The notes under the pieces were generated by a model. That model was not told the DNA's origin and did not search any database. It saw nothing but the letters and a program-made list of their open reading frames with translations. Below, one piece after another: positions 47,301 through 59,066 of a stretch of 64,000 nucleotides of DNA. The stretch comes from Alnus glutinosa (Eukaryota > Streptophyta > Magnoliopsida > Fagales > Betulaceae). The translations under genes were made by a program, and so were the position numbers. Each line of letters opens with the position of its first letter. Within the stretch, counting starts at the first letter, position 1. Location: contig NC_084887.1 in the NCBI RefSeq assembly GCF_958979055.1, forward strand, positions 31,907,544 to 31,971,543. The letters run 5' to 3'.

Positions 47301-48038
47301 GCCACTACCAGACTTGCTGTATTTTCTAACCCCCACTTCAATTGCAGAAACTTGAGCCTTATATGGTGATATCACTCCTATACTGACTTTCTTCTTTGTG
47401 TCAAGAAATTCTGTCACAAAAAACAGGAAATGGTCAAAGGATTCATATAGTTTGTCTATTACTTTTGTTCCTAGTTTGCTGGAATACCTTCTTGTAAATT
47501 TCAACTCAATAACATAGCCGTTCGACTCTCGGGCATATTTAGCAAACGATTTGACCAATTTAATGGCGCTCATTTGTATGCATTCTATCCAATTCCTATA
47601 CAAAATAGAATGGAGTAATTCACTCTAAAGGGGACACCCATTTGCCTTATTGACAATTGATTTGTTAATGCGATTACATCCATGTGGAATACAGCTAAGA
47701 AGTTATTTGCTGCTCCCTCTTTATAGGTTCACAAATGTGCGACAATCTTGCAACAATTGGCAGCAATATGCAGTATAAGTGAGAGAACAACCTGGAACGC
47801 TAATCTTTGTTGGGAATCTTTGTGTGGATGGCTACACTCAGCGGTCTCTTTCTCTCTCTTGCACTATGTGTTTGTGTGTGTGTGTATTCCTGAGCTAGAA
47901 AATAGGAAACTTGGCCTATGCATTGCAAATGAGTTGGGACATGCTCTCTGTAATAAAAGTTTGTATAACCCAAAACCCATAGGAAACGTACTCACACTTG
48001 CACACTAGTGTTTTCAGTTCTGTATATATATATATAGT

Positions 48039-48283
48039 TATTAGAGTTAAAGAAAAGAATTTTTCTTTCCTTTGTATAGTTACTCTGTTTTAGTCTCTGT
48101 TAGTTCAGTTATTTTGTTAGTTCAATTATTTTGTTAGTTCAGTTTTTAGGCTTGTATTTTTCAGCCTATATATATATTTGTAAAGGTTGACTCTTGACCA
48201 CGACTATTCAGATAATAAGAATTCATTTTCTTCATTTCTCTGTTTTCCGCACTCTTTCTCTCTGTTCTTTCTAGAATTTGATG
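48039..48283 (+). repeat. 5' LTR of the copia element
   Basis: A 245-bp direct repeat of 52900-53127. It contains a TATATATATA box at about 48166-48177. The extra 17 bases are one more TTAGTTCAATTATTTTG unit. Confidence 0.9.
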
Positions 48284-48303
48284 TGGTATCAGAGCAAACA
48301 TCA

Positions 48304-51300
48304 ATGGCGTCTGAGATTCCGTCTTCATCTTCTCCACTCCCTGATAATCCACCAAACACTGATAATCAACCGTTTCAATTCTCCATTTCTCCTTCCATTT
48401 TCACAAATCCGGCAAGTCCGTTTTATCTCCCTCATGGAGAATCTTCGGGAACAATTCTTGTTTCTCAGCCCTTAATCGGCGAAAATTACAACACTTGGAG
48501 CCACTCAATGATCATGGCGCTCACCGCCAAAAACAAATTGGCTTTCGTCGATGGTTCCCTTCTTCAACCTGTTGTTGAATCCGGCGTTGAGTATCAAACT
48601 TGGATACGCTGCAACAATATGGTCTTGTCATGGATCCTTAATTTCGTGTCCAAAGAAATTGCCGCGAGCGTGATTTACATCGATACATGCCATGGCATGT
48701 GGCTCGATTTGAAGGAACGTTTCTCTCAGAAGAATGGACCTAGGGTTTTTCAGTTGCAAAAATCCATTTCGGCACTTACGCAAGATAATTTTTCTGTGAG
48801 CTGCTATTTCACTCAGCTCAAATCCCTATGGGATGAGCTGAGCAATTATCGATCTATTCCTTCGTGTTCTTGTGGAGGAATGAAAGTCGTCGTAGCACAC
48901 TATCCCCAAGAATATGTTTATCAATTTCTCATGGGACTCAATGAGTCTTTCATTGCGATTTGAGGTCAGATACTTCTCATGGAGCCTTTGCCTTCAATCA
49001 ACAAGGTTTTCTCCATGATCACTCAAGAGGAAAAGCAGCAAGAAATCTCTGTCAAGAATCCTTCTTTCAATCTGGAATCTGCTGCTCTTATGACTGCACC
49101 AGTGGCTTGGTTCGTCAAGCAGCCTTATCGGAAAGATAAACCTGTTTGTACTCATTGTAAAGTACCCGGGCATATTGCCGACAAGTGTTATCGGCTTCAT
49201 GGTTTCCCCCCAGGGTTCAAGTTCACCAAGAACCTTAATAAGCCTTCTTCTTCACATTCTGCAAATAATGTGCAAGAATCTGATTTGGTTTTGGTCACTC
49301 AACCTCAGCAGCATGATCCTCCACAAGCTCTTCCTCAACTGACTATTACGCCTATTCAATGTCAACAGCTTCTCTCCCTGTTACAGCAACAATCCCTCGT
49401 TCAATAGCCTTTTGCAAACATGGCAGGTAGTATTCCTACTACTCCATCTGCTCCGGCTTCCAGTTCTTCTTCAGTAACAGGTTCTTTTTCTCATTTCTTC
49501 TCTATCAATCCTAAATATTCAGTTTTTTCTTCTATTTCTATTCCAAAATTTCCACCTTCTACTTCAAAATCCACTCCCTGGATTATTGATACAGGGGCAA
49601 CTGATCATATGATCAATTGTCCATCTCTTTTCACTACTATCACTGCAGTAGTTTCCACTTATGTCAAACTTCTAAACGGTTCTGTAGTTCCTGTCACACA
49701 CATAGGAACTGTTGTTATTTCAGCCAATCTTACATTGACTGAAGTCTTGTGTGTTCCTTCATTCACCTTTAATCTCATTTCGGCTAGCAAGATTATTAAA
49801 TTTTTGAAAGCATGTCCTATCTTTCTTGCTAGTTTTTGTTTTATACAGAATTTGTGCCCTTGGAGCAAGATTGGAGTGGGTAGGGAAGAAGGTGGCCTAT
49901 TCTACTTGCTGCAGGATCTGAAGGTTTCTTCCGAATCATCTTCATCATACAATACTTGTTTCAATTCAATAAAAACCTCTTTGAATGATGTATGGTACTA
50001 TAGGTTAGGCCATCCATCCTTCACCCGAATGCACTTGTTGCATAATAAATTTCCAGAGATATCTTGTAATTCTCATGACATTTGCACTGTTTGTCCCTTA
50101 GCTAGACAACATCGACTTCCTTTCCCTGTACATACAAGTGTGAGTTGTATGCCTTTTGAAATAATTCATTGTGACATTTGGGGGCCAATGGCCACTTCTT
50201 CAATAAATGGTTCACGTTACTTTCTTACTATTGTTGATGATCATACCCGGTTTACTTGGGTTCACTTGATGAAATCCAAAGCACAAACTCGTTCTTTAAT
50301 ACAATCTTTTTTTAATCTTGTTCAAACACAATTTAACTTCAAAATCAAATGTTTGCGTTCAGATAATGGTTCGGAATTTAAGATGGATGATTTTTTTTCT
50401 TCACATGGCACCATTCATCAATTAAGTTGTGTTGAAACTCCACAACAAAATGTTGTTGTGGAGTGCAAACATCAACACTTGTTAAATGTTGCTAGGGCTT
50501 TGAGATTTCAATCTCAAGTTCCTCTTTCTTTTTGGGGTGACTGTATTTTAATAGCAGTTCATCTTATTAACCGGATTCCAACTCCTGTTTTGTCAAATAA
50601 AACTCCCCATGAATTGCTTTTTTCTACTTCACCGTCTTATTCCCATCTAAAAGTTTTTGGTTGTTTAGCTTATATTTCCACTCTATCTAGGAATAGAATC
50701 AAATTTGATTCACGAGCCACTCCTTGTGTTTTTATTGGATACCCTTTTGGCACAAAAGGATACAAATTTTTCAATTTGCATACACAATCTATTGTTGTTT
50801 CCCGAGATGCTGTCTTTCATGAACAAATATTTCCTTTTGCCATTAATCTCACACAATCTTCCCGTGATGGTTGTTTTCTTTCTTTTAAATCATCCAATTC
50901 GCATATTTCTTTACCTATTTCTATTGATACCTCTTATGAATTTCCTGTTTTCCTACCATCTTATTACTCAAATTTTAAATCTACATCACAACCATCTGCC
51001 TCTTATCAACCAGAAACACATGCTTCTCCTCAACCAGAACAAATTCATCAACCAGATTCTTTTTATCCACAAGAATCTCACTCACAATCCCATCCTATAA
51101 ATATTTTGCCTCAGCAGTCTTTAGACATCTCTCTTCCATCATTATCTCAACCTTCTACTCTTCGACAATCAACAAGAATTAAAACCAAGCCTCGATACCT
51201 GCAGAATTATCATTGTCAATTGGCTTCTTCTTTCCCATCTCTAGTTTCCTCCACAGCACAACATTTAGGTATTCCTTACTCTTTATCTCATTATGTTTCT

Positions 51301-52892
51301 TATGATCGTTTGTCTTCTGCATATAGACATTTCTGTTTTTCAATTTCTGCTCAATCTGAACCTAGTTTTTATCATGAGGCTGTTAAATTTGATCATTGGC
51401 GTGATGCTATGTCAGCTGAGACTTCAGCTTTGGAGGCTAATAAAACTTGGGTTGTTTGTGATCTCCCACCTCATAAACACCAATCGGGTGTAAGTGGGTT
51501 TATAAAATCAAACATAAGGCCAACGGTAGGATTGAAAGGTATAAGGCTCGGCTATTAGCTAAGGGGTATACTCAATGTGAGGGTTTGGACTATCATGACA
51601 CTTTTTCCCCTGTAGCAAAAATGACCACTGTTAGGTGTTTTTTAGCCCTAGCTGCTACCAAGAATTGGTTTCTACACCAATTGGATGTTAACAATGCTTT
51701 TTTGCATGGTGATTTACATGAGGAGGTTTACATGAAAATGCCTCCGGGATTTGGTGTTAAGGGGGAGACTAAGGTGTGTCGGCTCACCAAGTCTCTCTAT
51801 GGCTTGAAGCAAGCCTCAAGGCAATGGTTTTCTAAATTTTCTTCAACTCTTATTAATCTTGGTTTTGTCCAATCAAAGGCAGATTACTCCTTGTTCACTC
51901 GGGTACAAGGTTCTTCTTTCATTGCTTTACTTATTTATGTTGATGATGTGGCCATTGCAAGCAATGATTCTGTTGCTATTTCTTCCTTCATTACTATGCT
52001 GAATGACAAATTTAAACTCAAGGATTTGGGTTCTTTGAAATACTTTCTTGGCCTAGAGATTGCCCGGTCCTCTAGTGGAATTTCTGTTAGCCAAAGGAAG
52101 TATGCTTTAGAGATCTTAGAAGATTCAAGCTTGTTGGCATCAAAACCTGCTCAATTCCCTATGGAGCAGAATTTAAAATTGTCTAGAGATGATGGTGTTC
52201 TCATTTCGGATCCTACTGTTTTTAGAAGATTGATTGGCCGACTCCTTTATTTGACTATTACTCGGCCTGACCTGGCTTATTCAGTTCAAACTTTAAGTCA
52301 GTTTATGGATAAACCGAGACAACCCCATCTTGATGCAGGTCACCGGGTTCTTAGATATATCAAGTCTGCTCCAGCTCAAGGTCTTTTCTGTCTTGCAAAA
52401 TCAAATATGCATATCAAGGCTTTTTGTGATGCTGATTGGGCAGGGTGTTTGGATACCCGTAAGTCCATCACAGGTTATTGTGTTTTTCTTGGTGACTCTC
52501 TCATCTCCTGGAAATCTAAGAAGCAACAAACTGTTTTACGTTCTTCTGCTGAATCTGAATATAGGTCTATGGCCTCAACATGTTGTGAACTTATGTGGCT
52601 TCGTTCCTTGCTTAAGGATTTGTTGGTTCCTCATCCACAAGCTGCTTTCTTATATTGTGACAGCCAAGCAGCTCTTCACATTGCTGCAAATCCCGTGTAT
52701 CATGAACGAACGAAGCATATAGAAATAGACTGTCATCTTATTCGGGAAAAGATTCAGCTTGGCTTCAACAAGACTTTTCATGTCTCCTCTAAACATTAGC
52801 TTGCAGATATTCTGATTAAACCACTTGGATGTACTCTTTTTCACCAGTTGATGTCCAAGATGTCTGTCAAGGACATATGTCATCCATCTTGA
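48304..52892 (+). pseudogene. Copia Gag-Pol, interrupted by three stops and one frameshift
   Basis: A single long frame from ATG 48304. Gag (retrotrans_gag/UBN2-like, MALTAKNKLAFVDGSL) ends in a zinc knuckle CTHCKVPGHIADKC at about 49148-49189. Protease has the active site IIDTGATDHM (about 49582). Integrase has GHPSFTRMHLLH, then the DDE residues in HCDIWGP, RSDNGSEF and VVEC. Reverse transcriptase has [12 protein letters not shown] (about 51930). RNase H has [15 protein letters not shown] and [12 protein letters not shown]. The breaks are TGA 48961-48963, TAG 49405-49407, a one-base loss near 51480 in the spacer before reverse transcriptase, and TAG 52797-52799. The original stop is TGA 52890-52892, overlapping the polypurine tract. 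All catalytic signatures survive. Confidence 0.93.
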
Positions 52893-52899
52893 GGGGGAG

Positions 52900-53127
52900 T
52901 GTTAGAGTTAAAGAAAAGAATTTTTCTTTCCTTTGTATGGTTACTCTGTTTTAGTCTCTGTTAGTTCAGTTATTTTGTTAGTTCAGTTTTTAGGCTTGTA
53001 TTTTTCAGCCTATATATATATTTGTAAAGGTTGACTCTTGACCACGACTATTCAGATAATAAGAATTTATTTTCTTCATTTATCTGTTTTTCGTACTCTT
53101 TCTCTCTGTTCTTTCTAGAATTTGATA
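52900..53127 (+). repeat. 3' LTR of the copia element
   Basis: Begins TGTTAGAG directly after the polypurine tract and ends TTTGATA before the target duplication. It is 17 bases shorter than the 5' LTR. Confidence 0.9.
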
Positions 53128-53581
53128 ATAGTCAATCTCATCGCTACATTTGAATATCATGAAATCTTTAAACTCTGGAGCTTTAATTATTTGTTAGTGT
53201 ACAATGCTGCAATTGAAGATGTTTTCAACATGATATTTTTTCTTGTCTGCCAAAACAGAGACCTTTCATGAGTTACCTGTAACCAGCCATCTGCTTACTT
53301 TACTTCTGTAAATAGTCTCTTGCATTTCAGATTATTTGACTGCTTGAGTTATACAGGTGCATGGACTTCCAATTGAATATCTAAACCATGGGGAAGCAGA
53401 ATCTCTAGTGCCGGTTTGGTTGAAAGCTCTTGCTGGTGCAGCCTCAGACTATCTTGAGAGCAAAAGCTGTGATGGGGGAAGAAGTAGTTATGGGCATATG
53501 CAAGGGATAGGGGGAAGAGTTCTAAAGCGTCTAGTCCCCGAGTTTGCCGATAGTCACCGTAATGTCCCAAATTTGACTTGA

Positions 53582-55516
53582 CTGCAGCAAAACAATTCCG
53601 TTATGTTGTATAGAGCTGATCCAGTCAGCTTCAAGAGCTAACCGAGCCTTCTTCCAGTGGCTGACAGCACCTGTAACATTTGTAAATTGATGGCTTGCTC
53701 TAAAGGTTGGTCAATTAATCTTGGGGCCTATAATTTGAGCGATGTCCCCACATATATATATATATATTTTGATTATTCTTCTGTAGTCTTGTACAGTATC
53801 ATGTCCCCAATTTTGTCATATCCCCGGAGGAGATTAGAATTTATTCTGTTTCATTTTATTTTATTTAATTAATTATTTATTTTCAGCACGGATCAGATCG
53901 ATCCCTATGTCAAAAGATGAGGATACAGACAGTTGAAAAGTGATGATATTTATTGTTATAATTCTGCATTGATGTTACGTAGAAGGCCAGTAAAACATGA
54001 TTTTCGCTTGCTGATTTAGCTGTTGAATATATTTCATAAAAAGGTTACTTTTCGTCAACGTTTCTTGGTAAATAAACCTTTGTAAAATTAGAGGTGATGC
54101 ACTCCTCCCCATTTCTTTGCGTGCTAGAATGCATGCAGGAGATTACTCAACTTATTTATTAATACCATCCGGTGTACTTTTGGCATCCTCATACGGATAC
54201 GGATCCACTGGAATTAGTTGTTCAAATTGCTAGGGCATCTATTGCTAAGAGTGCCCGTGTGGGCATCAGCTGTCCAATAAATTTTGGACAGTCTGGCCAC
54301 TTAAACGAATTGTTAGGTCTTACATAAGTTTTCTCACTATAGTTATCCAAATGCACAAATTGCTAACAATTTAGATAGCTAATTGATGTGCATTCCAATC
54401 CGGTTATGCAGGCATCTCCCCAAAGTGTTGGATAACATATTTGTTAGATAGTAATTAAATGATTAAATTCATCATTTCTTATAGAGATAATGATTTTGAA
54501 CTTTAATTTTAGATCATTCCTCTCATTTAAGTTAAATATTTCACATCTTTGTTCAAATTTGTCTAGAAGAAAGAGAGTTTTAAAATATTAATTAAAAGAT
54601 TAAATTCATTATTTTCAATAAACCTAAACTCTTGCTATAAATAGTAATTTAAATATATTCAAAGTACATATTTACACACATGGTTGCCCATTTCACAGAT
54701 GATTCTAATATTTTTTATTGGAGAAATATCACTTGTACATCTTTTGTACATCACTTTTGTAAATCAACTATTGGATTTGTTGGACCCGCAAGAATTCTTG
54801 GATCTATAGGACCTACATGTGAATCTTTGTAGGTTCTACAAATCTAATGGTTGATTTAGAATAGTGATGTACAAAAGATGTACAAGTGATATGCATGTAA
54901 CATGTCTCCAACGTAATGGGCTACACGAGCTAAGGCTTCCATAAGTGGCTCAAAAGTAACTCCAAGCCAACTTAAGTTGATACCAAAATAAGTTACAATA
55001 AGCCAATTTACATTAATCCCCCAAATTTTAAGGCTTGCAAAACCTCGGTCATTTTGCCACTTCTGCTTTTTCCAGTCCAGAATACCAAAAAGAAGGCAAT
55101 CTTACCTCATCAGTCATTCTGCCGCGCGCCTTTGCCACTTCTGCTTCAAGCCAACATCTTTCGATTTATTCATAATTCTATACTTTTTGGAATGATTTCT
55201 GATATTCATTTGTAAATATTCGTTAGTCTTTCAAACAACCCAGTGTCAAAGGTTTCATAACAAGTCAAGGAACAATAAATCGATCATATATAACATCGAT
55301 CTGGTTGTAACACAAATTCAAAGATGTAAGATATATGTAGCCTTTGTAGGGTTTTTGTCCACTTGGACATATGCCCTGAAAGGTTGAACCACCTAAATTC
55401 CTTATGTCCCTTCTATTTTATATTTTATCACTGCATAAGTAATTACGTCTAACGTTCCTATTTGACTGCAAGCCAAAACAATTCTTTGGTTTTTATTTAA
55501 AGCGATTATGCAAAAG
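53582..55516. other. Intergenic spacer, C copy
   Basis: Matches 17578-19471 with scattered substitutions. No gene. Holds the second copy of the foldback MITE. Confidence 0.6.
54730..54888. mobile_element. Foldback MITE, C copy
   Basis: The arms CACTTGTACATCTTTTGTAC and complement. About 35 bases longer than the A copy because the loop side is expanded (GGACCCGCAAGAATTCTTGG). Confidence 0.8.
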
Positions 55517-55532
55517 AGAAATACCCATGTGT

Positions 55533-56444
55533 TTATGATACTGGAAGTAGCTAGCCTAGACGCCCGAGTATCTTTTGTCCTCATTGACGGGCATTGGGCA
55601 TGGCCTCCTGCTTGGTCAGATCTCCACAGAGTAGGTTGTTTGCTGTTGATAATATTGGTGATAAGGATACTCCGGTTTGGAAGTCAAAAAAAGGGGGTCT
55701 ATTCTTGCTCTGAAAACGTGGGACTGCCTTAGGACCAAGTTCCTGGAGGTATCGTGGTGTCATGTTGTCTGGTTTCCCTTGGCTATCCCACAACATGCTT
55801 TTATCTTGTGGCTTATTTTCAGGGGCGCTCTTGTTGCAAAGGATCAGATGTGCTGGTGGGGATTTGAGGGTAATACTCTTTGCAGGTTCTGTTATGGGGG
55901 ACAAGAATGTATAGCTCATCTTTTCTTCCACTGCAGTTTCTGCAAGAGGATATGGAGACACTTGATGTCCTTGTGTTTGGTTCAGAAGTTGTGTATCGAA
56001 TGGGATGATATTGCGCGATGGTCATGTACACTCAAAGGTCGTGGTTTGCAGGTTCTACTCTGTAAACTTTGTTTGGCGGTTGCTGTTAATCATTTGTGGA
56101 GATTGAGAAATGATTTATGTCATGGGAACACTCCATGGATGGAAGAAGCTTTTGTTGCTCAAATTTAATGGGAAGTTAGGAGGAGACTCATATTTAGGAG
56201 GAAGATTGAGCGGTCGGCTATGTCTGTTCATCTTGTTCAGTTTTGGAAGTTGTAACCTTGTGCTTTAATTTGATGTTCTTTGTTTTAGCCAGGTGTTATT
56301 TTCTATTCTAGGTTATGGCTTTCCTGTGTAGTGTTTGTCTTGTTCCCTGTTATTGGGAGAGTTTTCAGTTTTCATTGGAGTGAATTGTAATTGAAGTGTT
56401 TCGTTATAAAATGGTTTAGTTCATCAAAAAGAAAAAAGAAAAAA
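55533..56444 (+). mobile_element. 5'-truncated L1-type LINE, C copy
   Basis: Same insertion as 19488-20370, with target duplications AGAAATACCCATGTGT (55517-55532) and AGAAATATCCATGTGT (56445-56460, one change). It encodes the same LINE zinc-binding tail (PQHAFILWLIFRGALVAKDQ, CRFCYGGQECIAHLFFHC). The A-rich tail is longer and retains TGGTTTAGTTCATC. Confidence 0.9.
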
Positions 56445-58875
56445 AGAAATATCCATGTGTAAGAATTGTCAAAAATTGAAGAGTTTGGAAGTGTTTCACT
56501 CACCTAGAAGTTGCGGCAGATGTTTCTGGCTTATCCCTTAAACTTAGTGAGGATAGCGATCCCGAAAGGAACCGCATACTATCACCTTTAGGACACCTAG
56601 TAGAGGTGGAGTCCAATGGCCATCTCATCGGGACAACTAAACTCCTGTACCAAATTCAAATTGATGAGAGGTGGGATCATCAGTTAAATGTATTATATTT
56701 AAACGCAAATCCAGATAATTAGCTTATACCCCTTTACGCATCTGTGTTGACAGCGATGCATCGTATCCACTGTGTAGTTCCCAAATACCATGTCAAGATC
56801 CTTTGCTAGTTTTTTTATATCAGATAATGGCGCAACATCCCAAAACTTCATGACCTAAATGTGACATGAATACTCCTTGAGAATATCTACAGTCCAAACC
56901 AGAATCAGCCGCCCATCGACCTTGCACGTCTCTAAAAGTTGAGAAGAAGTACCATCATGGACAATGAGGTTTCTCTTCTCATGAGGCTGGCGCCAACCAC
57001 TTGAAAGCTTTTCCAACAGAAAAAGCACTTCATTACGAATCTCTACATTGTGAATTCTAGCAATAGATTTTTGGAAATTTATGCCGAAGTAAACCTGTAT
57101 TTAGTTGAGGTAATAGTTACATCGTAAATTCATACAAGCTCAAATCCAATACAAAATCAAAATTCCACCAAAACATATATTGCATGCATCTACGCACCTT
57201 CCATCTAGCCTCTCTGAACAGTATAGAGTCATTACTGAGTAAAATGCGAAGCTTTTCAGACTCCACCAATGCAACAGTAATTGCCCGAGCCAAGCTCTTG
57301 TCCTCATTGGCATCATAGAAACACCCACGTTCCTTGGCATCAATGACTAGTTTCTTCCAAATAGAGTCACTCTTGAGTAAAGTAACCCCATCCCCCAAAA
57401 TCCAAAGGCAATACCTAAAGAATGAAACAGTGACCAAATTTTAATTTTGCGAAACCGACAGAAACTGAAACGTCTTTCATGTGAATGCAGCAAATCTGAT
57501 ATATACAAGTAATACCTTGCTCGAGTCAGTGCCACATTTGCTCTTTGTCGGTTGGAAAGGAAACCTACTCTTCCACTCCCATTACATCTTACAGTAGAGA
57601 TAATTATTACATCATCCTCACCTCCTTGGAACCCATCAACAGAGCGAACATTCACAATGAAGCCACTTCCAGACTTGCTGTATTTTCTGACCCTCTCTTC
57701 AATAGTAGAAACTTGAGCCTTATACGGTGATATAACTCCTATGCTAACCTTCTTCTTTGTGTCAAGGAATTCTGTCACAAAAATTCATATCATTTATCTA
57801 TTCCAAAAGCATTTTTTTTTCTGGATAATAATACTCTATTAAACATTTAAACATACGTTTAAAAAGATTCCCAACTATCTCAGAGACTACAGCAGCCTCA
57901 ACCATATTCTTCTTACTGTACCCGAGACCAAATTCCTCCTTCCCATGAACTACGCTTATAAAAGAGTAGGAGCTGTACATGTTGCCCTGAAGGAAACGCT
58001 TATCGTAGTCTCTTCCTTTAACATTTAGAGCATCTGAAATCTGTTTGTTATAGAACTGTGTGTTTGGAAATAAGCTGATGGATGGATGCATCCTGTACTG
58101 GACATCAAGAAGGTGCTTCTGGCGCCCCAACATGACCAGTCTTTCGAACAAACTTCTTCCAAATTCAGCCGTCTTGGATATCTAAGAAGTGCACATTCAA
58201 AAGTTGTTAAACAAAGTGGGAGGTGTTCATAATTTGCAAAGATAAAAAAAACCGAGGATAAAACTCTAACCTCGCTTTTAACCATTGCAGGCAGCTGCTT
58301 TTCATCCCCTACGAGAATAGCATGGCGGACACCGGATAGCTGTAAAGGAATAGCTGATTCACATTCTTTAAGCTGAGCAGCTTCATCAATAACCAAATAT
58401 TCCAATGGTTTCTTTTCTTCAATACGGTGTAATTTAGCAGAGCTTGAAGCAGTACAGAACACTAGGCTTGCATTTGCCAAGCAAAAGTTGTTTATTAAAT
58501 AATGATCAGTTAAATTTGGAACAAAGGATGCCAGAGATAGTGTCAGATATCTCAGTATCTGAAGGCACTCTTCTCTCATACTCAACTTTGCAAGGCAACC
58601 CACTCTGCTTCCAATGCCTTCAAAATTATTGAGCACTTGTAATAACACTTCATTTTCAAGAGATTTAAGCAAAGTAAGTGCTCTAAACATCTTTTTCACT
58701 ACCTCTAACGGTAGTAGAGAAGTTGGTAAGTGCGTATACAAATTAACCATACAAAACTTCAGTTGCTCATGAATTGAACAGAATGTCTTTTTTAAAAACT
58801 CCTCAAACGTCAAAAGATCATCATCATCCTTTTTGGGCTCATCATCGTCCTTTTTGAGTTTATCATCCCCCTCAT

Positions 58876-59066
58876 TGTTTTCCTCCTTCCTTTTATATTC
58901 CTTTCTTTTTTCCTCCTTCCTTTTATATACCGTTCTTTTTTCCTCCTTTCTTTTTTCCTCCTTCATTTTATATTCCTTCCTTTTTTCCTCCTTTCTTTTT
59001 TCCTCCTTTCTTCTTTCCGCCTTTCTTTTTTCCTCCTCCTTTTTTTCTTCTTCTTTTTTTTCCAAG
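58876..59066 (-). repeat. Coding minisatellite, K/E-rich repeat in helicase C exon 3
   Basis: The same 15-base unit family as at 22806-23012, but with a different number and order of units ([36 protein letters not shown]). It stays in frame throughout. Confidence 0.85.

Larger units (their letters stand above)
39690..47459 (-). pseudogene. Helicase copy D: exons 5-6 only, split by a transposon nest
   Basis: Exon 6 is found in two halves: 39723-39815 (donor side, ACCTTCCATTTAGCC) and 46929 to about 47055 (KSLA...[12 protein letters not shown], with [12 protein letters not shown]). They are separated by a 7113-bp insertion and rejoin exactly if the 5-bp duplication TGAGC is counted once. Exon 5 is 47155-47410 and reads normally through [15 protein letters not shown] and [13 protein letters not shown]. 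The exon 6 acceptor has changed from CAG to CAAG. Nothing remains of exons 1-4 or 7-8. Sequence is closest to copy B. The right end stops in intron 4 at 47459, where importin sequence begins. Non-functional. Confidence 0.85.
48039..53127 (+). mobile_element. Ty1/copia retrotransposon, structurally complete, coding region decayed
   Basis: LTRs at 48039-48283 and 52900-53127 are nearly identical; by eye they differ at about seven positions plus a 17-base indel. The target duplication is ATAGT (48034-48038 and 53128-53132), and the unoccupied site is visible at 17120-17130 in the duplicated segment. A primer-binding site TGGTATCAGAGC (48284-48295) and a polypurine tract TGAGGGGGAG (52890-52899) are in place. 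The 5' LTR begins TATTAGAG rather than TGTTAGAG. The coding region has three stops and one frameshift, so the element is not autonomous now. Confidence 0.95.
47727..53581 (+). pseudogene. Importin-13/transportin-3-like fragment, last two exons, split by copia
   Basis: Only the exons 47727-47843 ([20 protein letters not shown] ... WLHSA) and 53357-53581 ([20 protein letters not shown] to NVPNLT, TGA) are present, matching 14714-14830 and 17353-17577. Upstream exons were not carried in the duplication, whose left end lies in the preceding intron. The intron between them has lost the Pack-MULE region and gained the copia element. A conserved arginine in the last exon (LVREFAD) is proline here. 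It cannot encode a full receptor. Confidence 0.8.
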
